From assembly GCA_030623125.1 (NCBI GenBank), contig JAUXMQ010000004.1, positions 1 to 12,953 of the forward strand: 12,953 nt of DNA, in the 5' to 3' direction. The notes beneath the pieces are model-generated. The model was not told the origin of the DNA. It saw only the letters and a list, made by a program, of their open reading frames with translations, and did not search any database. Made by a program: the position numbers and the translations under genes. How positions within the stretch are numbered: position 1 is the stretch's first letter; every line of letters starts with the position of its first letter. This document shows, one piece after another, positions 7,734-12,953 of this stretch. Source of the DNA: Acidimicrobiia bacterium. Its GTDB lineage: Bacteria; Actinomycetota; Acidimicrobiia; Spongiisociales; ZC4RG35.

Positions 7734-7745
7734 AAGGAGAAGGAA
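7734..7745 (+). promoter_or_regulatory. Double Shine-Dalgarno region of trxA
   Basis: AAGGAG (7734-7739) is followed at once by AAGGAA (7740-7745), which ends 6 nt before the trxA ATG. This is one of the strongest ribosome-binding regions on the + strand here and contrasts with the genes on either side that lack one. It suggests high translation of thioredoxin relative to its reductase. Confidence 0.65.
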
Positions 7746-7751
7746 ACTGAC

Positions 7752-8069
7752 ATGGCTGAAATTCGCACCCTCAACGATGGGATTTTCAATGATGAGATCA
7801 GCGGTGAGACGCCGATCCTCGTCGACTTCTGGGCCGAATGGTGTGGCCCGTGCCGGGTGATTGCACCTGTTCTGGAGGAGATCGCTGAGGAGCATGATGG
7901 CTTCAATATCGGCAAACTCGACGTTGATCACAATCCGCAGACCGCCGCCGCCCACGACGTCATGAGCATCCCAACGCTCATTCTCTTCAAGGATGGAGTC
8001 GAAAAGAAGCGGATCGTCGGTGCTGCCCCCAAGCATCGTCTGATGCAGGAACTCGCCGAATACATCTGA
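7752..8069 (+). CDS. trxA: Thioredoxin
   Basis: This 105-residue protein has the standard length and fold order of a cytosolic thioredoxin. The active site WCGPC is at W30-C34 within VDFWAEWCGPCR, and the cis-Pro loop MSIPTLILFKDG follows. It reduces protein disulfides with electrons from the TrxB encoded upstream. There is no signal peptide. The ATG at 7752 is fixed by a good Shine-Dalgarno sequence and a normal N-terminus. In actinobacteria trxB-trxA commonly sits between sigM and cwlM, as here. Expression may be set partly apart from trxB by the stem-loop in the spacer. Confidence 0.97.
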   Translation: MAEIRTLNDGIFNDEISGETPILVDFWAEWCGPCRVIAPVLEEIAEEHDGFNIGKLDVDHNPQTAAAHDVMSIPTLILFKDGVEKKRIVGAAPKHRLMQELAEYI

Positions 8070-8091
8070 TCCCTTCGGCGCAGGGTCTTCC

Positions 8092-8097
8092 TAAGAT
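8092..8097 (+). promoter_or_regulatory. Candidate -10 element for near-leaderless cwlM transcript
   Basis: TAAGAT lies 9 nt before the cwlM ATG at 8107, in a 37-bp gap with no Shine-Dalgarno sequence. A -10 here would start transcription within about three bases of the start codon, as in leaderless actinobacterial mRNAs. No convincing -35 is seen. Confidence 0.35.
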
Positions 8098-8106
8098 TGT
8101 TGGCCA

Positions 8107-9081
8107 ATGCGTCTATTTCGCCTCGGTGACGAGGGCCCTCCCATTCGGGACATCCAAGATCGACTTGCCGCGCTTGGTATCGAATCAGCCGACGACGTAC
8201 GGGGGGTCTTTGGCGACTTCACGCTGGATGCTGTGATGGCATTCCAGAAGGCGAAGGGTCTGGACGTTGATGGAATCGTCGGGCCCGATACCTGGCGATC
8301 CCTCTATGAGGCCGGCTATCGGCTTGGCGACCGTCTCGTCTACATGCGTCGGCCGATGGTTCGGGGTGAGGACGTGGCCGAATTGCAGTCACGTCTCAAC
8401 TCTCTTGGATTCGACTCGGGTAAAGCCGATGGGATCTTCGGACCTGACACCGAGACGGCGGTGATCGACTTCCAGCACAATCGCAATCTGGCAGAAGATG
8501 GAAAAGTCGGGCCGGAGGTCGTCACCGAGATCCGTCTGGTGAGCAGAGGGGATATGAAGGAGGGTCGTCACGCTCTTCGGGAAAGAGAGTGGCTGAGGAG
8601 ACTCCCTCCCACCGTCGCCGGAACCAGGGTCTACCTCGACGCCGGCTGTCGCGACCCCCACGAGACTCGGCAGGCCTGGGCGGCCGCCAGCGGGGCCGCC
8701 ATTGCAATCCAGGACGCCGGAGGGCTTCCCATGATGTCGAGGAGTCAGGATACCCAACTGCCCGAGCGTCTCCGGGCGAGACGAGCCAACCGAATGGGGT
8801 CGGACCTCATCATCGCCTTCCGAATCAACCCGGCGGACGAGGACTGTGTCTTCTATTTCGCTACCGATCACAGCATCTCAGCAGCGGGTGAGCAACTAGC
8901 CAGGTCACTTTCTTCTGTTGTTGGTGGGCGTGTGGAAGGTCGGGCAAGCGCAATGCTCAAGGAAACGAGAGCTCCGGCCGCGGTCATCTCACGTCGTCAT
9001 CTCAGCGACAGTCTGGGAGTGACCGTCGTAGAAGGGCTGACTGGCTTCCTTGCCTCCGGATCCTCGGGGGGCGGCGCTTAG
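8107..9081 (+). CDS. cwlM: CwlM-like peptidoglycan-binding protein with degenerate amidase_3 domain
   Basis: This 324-residue protein has no signal peptide or TM segment, so it is probably cytoplasmic. Two peptidoglycan_binding_1 repeats occupy about 8-68 and 81-143, each with an RL..LG..., DG.FG..T..A...FQ pattern. The C-terminal part (about 173-318) follows the amidase_3 fold, but its catalytic residues are replaced: the DPGHGG His is C181 in DAGCRD, the SIHAN-type His is R239 in AFRIN, and the Glu of the usual LVE strand is S295. It should not cleave peptidoglycan. Mycobacterial CwlM has the same architecture and, when phosphorylated by PknB, activates MurA, the first enzyme of precursor synthesis. 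Synteny downstream of trxA supports the name. Whether this protein is phosphorylated or binds MurA cannot be read from sequence. Its stop is 2 bp from the convergent parB stop. Confidence 0.88.
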   Translation: MRLFRLGDEGPPIRDIQDRLAALGIESADDVRGVFGDFTLDAVMAFQKAKGLDVDGIVGPDTWRSLYEAGYRLGDRLVYMRRPMVRGEDVAELQSRLNSLGFDSGKADGIFGPDTETAVIDFQHNRNLAEDGKVGPEVVTEIRLVSRGDMKEGRHALREREWLRRLPPTVAGTRVYLDAGCRDPHETRQAWAAASGAAIAIQDAGGLPMMSRSQDTQLPERLRARRANRMGSDLIIAFRINPADEDCVFYFATDHSISAAGEQLARSLSSVVGGRVEGRASAMLKETRAPAAVISRRHLSDSLGVTVVEGLTGFLASGSSGGGA

Positions 9082-9083
9082 CA

Positions 9084-9938
9084 CTAGGAGATGACCCGAT
9101 AGATGTGCTCGAGCTCCTCGATTGAGCCAAATCGAATCTCGACCTTGCCTCTCTCGTTGCGATAGCTGATGTTGACCTTGGTCCCCAGTCGTTCGATCAG
9201 TCGCTTCTCCAACTCGATGATCTCCACCGGCCGTACGACGCGGACGCTTTCCTTCCGGGTTGGAGATTCCATCTCGCGCCGCGTGCGCACTGCTTCCTCG
9301 ACCTGCCGCACGCTCCATCCCTCTGCGTGTGCCTTTTCGGCCAGATACATGACGTACTTCTCATCATCCAACCCCAAAAGAGCCCTCGCAGCCCCAGCGC
9401 TGAGATGCCCGGCGTCCACCAACGTCTGAACCGGACCTGGCAGTTGCAGAAGACGGAGGGTATTGGAGACGGCCGGACGCGACTTTCCAACACGATCGGC
9501 AACCTGCTCCTGTGTCATTCCAAAATCTTCCAGGAGTTGACGATAGGCGTGAGCCTCCTCGAGGGGAGTGAGATCTTGACGCTGCACATTCTCCACGAGT
9601 GACTCGACAAGGGTGGAATCACCCGAAGCCTCTCGGGTAACGGCCGGAATCGTATCGAGTCCAGCTCGCTTGGCGGCTCGCCACCTCCGCTCGCCGGCGA
9701 CAAGGGTGTACCCCGTGTCGGTATGGGTGACCACGATTGGCTGGAGAATCCCAACTTCCTTGATCGAGGCGGAGAGCTCGTCGAGACCGACATCATCGAA
9801 CCGGCTTCTCGGCTGATCCGGGTTGGCCTCAATCTCATCAACTGGAACCTGAAGCAATACCGATTCTGAGATCTCGTCCGGCTCACTTGGTATCAGCGCC
9901 TCCAGACCACGGCCAAGACCTGCCTTACGTGGGCTCAA
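9084..9938 (-). CDS. parB: Chromosome partitioning protein ParB
   Basis: This 284-residue protein is the parS-binding CTPase clamp of the ParABS system. It begins with the usual KAGLGRGLEALIP leader that contacts ParA. Key motifs are NPDQPR (39-44), the CTP-binding GERRWRA (82-88) and ENVQRQDL (116-123), then a helix-turn-helix at about 141-162 (MTQEQVADRVGKSRPAVSNTL) and a C-terminal dimerisation domain. The start is TTG at 9938, 3 bp after the parA stop. A strong GAGGAGG (9947-9953 on the minus strand) within the last parA codons is spaced 8 nt from it, which decides this start. It is the last gene of the rsmG-parA-parB operon. No terminator fits in the 2 bp before cwlM. Confidence 0.97.
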   Translation of the reverse strand: MSPRKAGLGRGLEALIPSEPDEISESVLLQVPVDEIEANPDQPRSRFDDVGLDELSASIKEVGILQPIVVTHTDTGYTLVAGERRWRAAKRAGLDTIPAVTREASGDSTLVESLVENVQRQDLTPLEEAHAYRQLLEDFGMTQEQVADRVGKSRPAVSNTLRLLQLPGPVQTLVDAGHLSAGAARALLGLDDEKYVMYLAEKAHAEGWSVRQVEEAVRTRREMESPTRKESVRVVRPVEIIELEKRLIERLGTKVNISYRNERGKVEIRFGSIEELEHIYRVIS

Positions 9939-9941
9939 CTC

Positions 9942-10727
9942 CTAATCCTCCTCTTCGACGTCATGCCGTTCGATGAATTCCTTGCCGAGATGTCGGTAGG
10001 CAATTGCCCCCCTGCTCATTGGGTCAAAAGCCTCGATAGGCTCACCGTAGGACGGTGCCTCGGAGAGCCGAACCGATCTGGGGACCACTGTTCGATAGGC
10101 AATGTCGCCAAAATATTCACGAACCTGGGCGGCAACGTCCTTGGAGAGCTTGGTCCGACCGTCATACATGGTGAGAATCACGCCAGTAACCTTCAATGCC
10201 GGGTTGAGGCTGGATGTGACCAATTCGACGTTCTTGAGCAACTGGGTGAGACCTTCCAAGGCGTAGTACTCACATTGGATCGGTATCATCACCTCACCAG
10301 CGGCAGCAAGAGCATTGACGGTGAGCAAACCCAACGATGGTGGACAGTCGATGAACACCACGTCGAAATCCTGATCAATCTCCGAGATCGCCGTCTTCAG
10401 TCTGGTCTCACGTGAAAACATCGAGACCAACTCGATTTCGGCGCCCGCCAGATCGATTGTGGCCGGCACCACAAAGAGATTACGCACCGAGGTCGGCTCG
10501 ATGGCGTCCCCAATATCTGACTCCTTGAGCAGGACGTCATAAACCGATACCTCGATATCGCGACGTTCGATGCCAAGCCCGCTCGAGGCGTTGCCCTGTG
10601 GGTCGAGGTCGATGAGCAACACCCGCTGATCCTGGAATGCCAGTGCAGCTGCGAGATTGATTGCCGTTGTGGACTTGCCGACCCCACCCTTCTGGTTGGC
10701 AAGGGCGACCACTGTTGGTTTCGTCAT
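9942..10727 (-). CDS. parA: Chromosome partitioning ATPase ParA
   Basis: This 261-residue ParA/MinD-family ATPase drives segregation of ParB-parS complexes across the nucleoid. The deviant Walker A motif KGGVGKST is at 13-20 with signature Lys13 and catalytic Lys18. The Walker A' segment LIDLDPQGNASSGLG starts near 38, and Walker B (VVFIDCPPSLG) follows. The start is ATG at 10727, whose ATGA overlaps the rsmG stop; the frame stays open upstream to a GTG at 10751, but those eight codons lie in rsmG and are not ParA-like. There is no separate Shine-Dalgarno sequence, so translation is probably coupled to rsmG. It ends 3 bp before parB. Confidence 0.97.
   Translation of the reverse strand: MTKPTVVALANQKGGVGKSTTAINLAAALAFQDQRVLLIDLDPQGNASSGLGIERRDIEVSVYDVLLKESDIGDAIEPTSVRNLFVVPATIDLAGAEIELVSMFSRETRLKTAISEIDQDFDVVFIDCPPSLGLLTVNALAAAGEVMIPIQCEYYALEGLTQLLKNVELVTSSLNPALKVTGVILTMYDGRTKLSKDVAAQVREYFGDIAYRTVVPRSVRLSEAPSYGEPIEAFDPMSRGAIAYRHLGKEFIERHDVEEED
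9947..9953 (-). promoter_or_regulatory. Shine-Dalgarno sequence of parB within the parA 3' end
   Basis: GAGGAGG on the minus strand is formed by the final Glu codons of parA and lies 8 nt from the parB TTG. It supports the rare TTG start. Confidence 0.7.
10404..10419. other. Degenerate second parS-like site inside parA
   Basis: This 16-mer shares the central TCACGTGAAA with parS and matches the consensus at 12 of 16 positions. It lies in the parA coding sequence. Additional parS sites near or inside parAB are common in other bacteria, but four mismatches make this one weak. Confidence 0.3.
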
Positions 10728-11320
10728 GGACGACGCATGATAAGTAGCCACACCGTATGGTCAAGGACATCGCGTGGAATCTCTAGTGTCTCCCATCCCG
10801 GAGCGCTCGGTTTCCTTGTCCACGATCCACCTACGATCGCCACTCCTTGGTGATCGAGATGTCTTTTCACCACACGGAGGATCTTTTCGGGGGGCAAAGC
10901 CGCTCTGGAAACAATGGTAGGGGAGTTTCCTCGCAGATGATCGATCTCACGATGCTCCACCCGCACGTTTGGCAGATCGAGAATCCTGATTGCCCGTCTC
11001 ATCAGATCGGCACTTCGCGAAGAGCGATCGATGAGAACCACGGAGGTCCTTGGAAGCAGGATCGCCAGTGGTATCCCGGGAAGACCAGCACCCGACCCCA
11101 AATCCCAGATCTCACCCGGCTCCTGCATCGGAGCGGCGAAAAGCAGTGAATCTGCGATATGTCGCCGGTCGATCCTCACCGCCTCCGCCGGGCCGATACC
11201 ACCAACCGGTAGAGCCTCGGAAACAAGCCAGTCTCGATAGTCAATCAGTTGGGCAAGCTGGGAGGAATCGATCCCGTGACCGACATGATCCCCTACTCGT
11301 GTCCAGTAGCTGTGTTCCAC
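10724..11320 (-). CDS. rsmG: 16S rRNA (guanine-N7) methyltransferase RsmG
   Basis: This 198-residue SAM-dependent methyltransferase (GidB) methylates the N7 of G527 (E. coli numbering) in the 530 loop of 16S rRNA; loss causes low-level streptomycin resistance in other bacteria. The SAM-binding segment IWDLGSGAGLPG is at 71-82, preceded by the family motif RRHIADSL (52-59) and followed by an acidic strand end VVLIDRSSR. Length is close to the family's usual 200-240. The GTG start at 11320 lies inside the parS-like site and 10 nt below a hairpin, with no Shine-Dalgarno sequence; a slightly later start cannot be excluded. Its stop overlaps parA by 4 bp. Confidence 0.92.
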   Translation of the reverse strand: MEHSYWTRVGDHVGHGIDSSQLAQLIDYRDWLVSEALPVGGIGPAEAVRIDRRHIADSLLFAAPMQEPGEIWDLGSGAGLPGIPLAILLPRTSVVLIDRSSRSADLMRRAIRILDLPNVRVEHREIDHLRGNSPTIVSRAALPPEKILRVVKRHLDHQGVAIVGGSWTRKPSAPGWETLEIPRDVLDHTVWLLIMRRP

Positions 11321-11328
11321 GTGAAACC
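11313..11328. other. parS-like ParB binding site on the rsmG start codon
   Basis: The 16-mer matches the parS palindrome TGTTTCACGTGAAACA at 14 of 16 positions, including the full central CCACGTGAAAC-type core; the mismatches are at 11317 and 11328. Read on the minus strand it is GTTTCACGTGGAACA, a form common near gidB in actinobacteria. It overlaps the GTG start of rsmG and lies about 1.4 kb upstream of the parB start on the same operon, so it is probably a ParB nucleation site near oriC. Confidence 0.82.
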
Positions 11329-11330
11329 AA

Positions 11331-11360
11331 AGTAGCCCGGAGATTGCTCTCCGGGCTACT
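11331..11360 (-). terminator. Hairpin terminator of the yidC-jag transcript
   Basis: A perfect 13-bp inverted repeat (AGTAGCCCGGAGA at 11331-11343 and its complement at 11348-11360) flanks a 4-nt loop. On the minus strand the stem is followed by TTTGGTTTCAC, an imperfect U-rich tract. It begins 20 bp after the jag stop. There is no U-tract on the + strand side. It probably ends most transcription from yidC-jag before rsmG. Confidence 0.75.
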
Positions 11361-11380
11361 CATACTGCGGTGTTGCTGGA

Positions 11381-12247
11381 TCATTCTTCTTCGGAAGAAC
11401 CCACTTTGGACAACACGACAAAACGTCTTGGTGATTCGCCTTCTGAATAGGACTCGATCCCTGGTCTGGTAGAGGCAACATCATGTATTACCTTACGATC
11501 GGCCGGACTCATCGGCTCCAGCATGATCTCTCCGCCTTCGCTGTTCAGCTGATCGATCAACTGCTCGGCATAGATGGAGAGAGCCTGTCGACGTCGTTCG
11601 GCGTAGCCTGCGATATCCAGACGAAGACGGGCGGTTTCCTGCCCATATCGCTGCAGAACCGTCCTGGTCAACTCATGAATGGCGCCGCGTACCGTCCCGC
11701 GAACCCCGACAAGGGCCTCGGTTTGCTCACCACTGACGTCGGCAATGATGACACCGTCGTCCACTGTCGTGGTGACCTCGCCCTCGAGACCATAGGCCCC
11801 AACCAGACCCTCCAGAAACTCCTGGGCGATCCTGGCCTGTTCTTCGGTGGATAGAACCGGGCGGTCATCACTCACGGTCTTCTCTTTCCTCTCGGATTTG
11901 CGGGCCGCTCCGGTGTTCTTGGGCGGCTTGTTTTGTTGCTGTCGGGACCCATTCTTACCTGATCTTGCAGAGCCGCGCTGCTGATTGCCGGATTTTGCTT
12001 TACCAGACTGGTCCCCTTTCCCCTGCGAGGAGCCAGCACGACGTCCTCCACGACGACGGCGGCCCTTTCTCCTGGTGACACGGACAACCGCGTCTTCACC
12101 GCCAATTCCGAGGAAACCCTTGACCGGGGCGGTCACAATCTCGACATCAAGACCATCCCGGTCCTCGATGCCCAACTCTTGCATTGCCGCTTCTACGGCG
12201 ATTTCCACGGTCTTGGCTTTCACCTCGACCATATCGACATTGACCAT
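11381..12247 (-). CDS. jag: Jag / KhpB RNA-binding protein (Jag-N, KH, R3H)
   Basis: This 288-residue protein has an N-terminal Jag-N domain (about 7-58) ending in the KGFLGIG motif at 43-49, a basic low-complexity linker (about 59-125) rich in Arg, Gly, Ser, Gln and Lys, a KH domain (about 140-213) with the GxxG loop read as GVRG at 181-184, and a C-terminal R3H domain (about 214-285) whose Arg251 and His255 give the R3H signature (RKVIHD), followed by SEGESPRRFVVL. It binds single-stranded RNA; in firmicutes KhpB with KhpA affects cell elongation and division. I chose the ATG at 12247 because AGGAGGA lies 6 nt upstream; a longer frame to 12376 would run inside yidC. It follows yidC with a 1-bp gap. 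Confidence 0.95.
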   Translation of the reverse strand: MVNVDMVEVKAKTVEIAVEAAMQELGIEDRDGLDVEIVTAPVKGFLGIGGEDAVVRVTRRKGRRRRGGRRAGSSQGKGDQSGKAKSGNQQRGSARSGKNGSRQQQNKPPKNTGAARKSERKEKTVSDDRPVLSTEEQARIAQEFLEGLVGAYGLEGEVTTTVDDGVIIADVSGEQTEALVGVRGTVRGAIHELTRTVLQRYGQETARLRLDIAGYAERRRQALSIYAEQLIDQLNSEGGEIMLEPMSPADRKVIHDVASTRPGIESYSEGESPRRFVVLSKVGSSEEE

Positions 12248-12248
12248 G

Positions 12249-12953
12249 TCATCTCCTCCTGCGCCGACGGCGCTTGTCAGCGGCACCCTGCTGTGGATTA
12301 CCTGGCTTGCTCCCATCAGGGCCGTCATCCTGGCCTGGCTCTGGTTCAGCTTTGCTTGGCGGGGTTGGGCGCCCATCGATCTTGAAAATCAGAACCTGCT
12401 GTCCGAGACGAAACAGGTTTGACGTGGTCCAATAGAGCACCAGCCCCGCCGGGAAGTTCCATGATATGAAACCAATGAACAAGGGCATAATCTTGGTGAT
12501 GGCCTGTTGGGCCCCGGCGCCCTTCTGATCCGGCCGGTCCTGGCCATATGTGGAGTGCCATTGCTGCACGTACTGGGTGGCAACCATGAAGGCGATCATC
12601 AACAGATAGGGGAGGGCATGCAGCAAACTCACCTGCATTGCCATTGCCGGCGACTCTCCAAGTTTCATTCCTAGAAAGGTGGCCCCACCGTTGTCGAGGG
12701 ATAAGAAGAGCGCCGAAGTCTCGTCCAGGTAGTCCTGAGGAACTCTGAGCAACCTGAAGAGTGCAAACCAGATCGGCATCTGGACCAGGAGCGGAAGGAG
12801 ACATCCACCGGGTGTGGCGCCCGCCGCCCTTTGGGTCTCCATGAGACGACGTTGCATCTCCTGAGGGTCGTCTTTGTATTCTGCCTGGATCTTCTTGATC
12901 TTTGGCTGAATCTCGGTGAACGCCCTGGTGGCCCTGGTCTGTTTGAGGGTAAG
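12249..12953 (-). CDS. yidC: Membrane protein insertase YidC/Oxa1 family, partial (N-terminus outside window)
   Basis: The frame is open from the right window edge to a TGA at 12249-12251 and gives 234 residues. They begin in the conserved cytoplasmic loop (LTLKQTRATRAFTEIQPKIK, coiled-coil-like to about residue 45) and run through TM segments including GCLLPLLVQMPIWFALFRLL, HALPYLLMIAFMVATQY and IMPLFIGFISWNFPAGLVLYW. These are the hallmarks of YidC, which inserts and folds membrane proteins alone or with SecYEG. The first TM segment and the groove Arg lie past the edge. The C-terminal tail (about 188-234) is Pro/Gly/Asp-rich and ends in seven consecutive Arg; basic tails of this kind bind ribosomes in some YidC homologues. 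It is followed by jag with a 1-bp gap. Confidence 0.95.
   Translation of the reverse strand, partial: LTLKQTRATRAFTEIQPKIKKIQAEYKDDPQEMQRRLMETQRAAGATPGGCLLPLLVQMPIWFALFRLLRVPQDYLDETSALFLSLDNGGATFLGMKLGESPAMAMQVSLLHALPYLLMIAFMVATQYVQQWHSTYGQDRPDQKGAGAQQAITKIMPLFIGFISWNFPAGLVLYWTTSNLFRLGQQVLIFKIDGRPTPPSKAEPEPGQDDGPDGSKPGNPQQGAADKRRRRRRR
12254..12260 (-). promoter_or_regulatory. Shine-Dalgarno sequence of jag, encoded in the yidC poly-Arg tail
   Basis: AGGAGGA on the minus strand ends 6 nt before the jag ATG and is formed by the last three Arg codons (AGG AGG AGA) of yidC, which are directly followed by the yidC TGA. It decides the jag start. Confidence 0.8.

Noticed and set aside
9963..10415. 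150-codon + strand frame opposite parA
   Set aside because: It is antisense to an unambiguous ParA, shows no family features, and has no supporting start signal.
12248..12376. N-terminal extension of jag by 43 codons
   Set aside because: It overlaps yidC coding sequence; the ATG at 12247 has a near-perfect Shine-Dalgarno sequence and a normal Jag-N start.
1..12953. CRISPR arrays, insertion sequences, tRNA or rRNA genes
   Set aside because: Looked for and not seen; no regular repeats, transposase motifs or tRNA-like sequences were found by eye.

Overview
The window looks like the chromosome of an actinobacterium, most likely a deep-branching, moderately GC-rich one such as an Acidimicrobiia-type lineage. 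The phylum call rests on gene order: sigM-like sigma factor, anti-sigma gene, trxB, trxA and cwlM on the + strand, meeting parB, parA, rsmG, jag and yidC on the - strand. This is the conserved actinobacterial neighbourhood beside oriC, so rnpA, rpmH and dnaA are expected just past the right edge. The class-level guess is inference.

Left half (+ strand, 1-9081): the tail of a GNAT acetyltransferase; a membrane-anchored pseudokinase with a discoidin-like outer domain, which resembles the C-terminal part of actinobacterial MviN but here stands alone; an ECF sigma factor whose start overlaps the pseudokinase stop; its probable single-pass anti-sigma factor; a 1163-residue zinc-ribbon / class III adenylate cyclase / AAA-STAND ATPase / helical-repeat protein set into the usual sigM-anti-sigma-trxB order; a small two-helix membrane protein translationally coupled to thioredoxin reductase; thioredoxin; and a CwlM-like protein with two peptidoglycan-binding repeats and an amidase fold that has lost its zinc ligands.

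Right half (- strand, 12953-9084): partial yidC, jag (khpB), a strong hairpin terminator, a parS-like site lying on the rsmG start codon, then rsmG-parA-parB as a tightly packed operon. The two clusters converge with only 2 bp between the cwlM and parB stop codons. There is no gene-free stretch over 300 bases; the longest gaps are about 100 bp.

How the genes fit together: the + strand cluster looks like an envelope and redox regulation module. It combines two pseudoenzymes (pseudokinase and pseudo-amidase), whose mycobacterial relatives (MviN pseudokinase domain, CwlM) control peptidoglycan precursor synthesis, with a membrane-signalling sigma/anti-sigma pair, a thioredoxin system and a likely cAMP-producing sensor. 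The - strand cluster does membrane-protein insertion, RNA binding, 16S rRNA methylation and chromosome segregation. The least expected elements are the cyclase-STAND protein inside the sigM-trx locus and the free-standing MviN-type pseudokinase.
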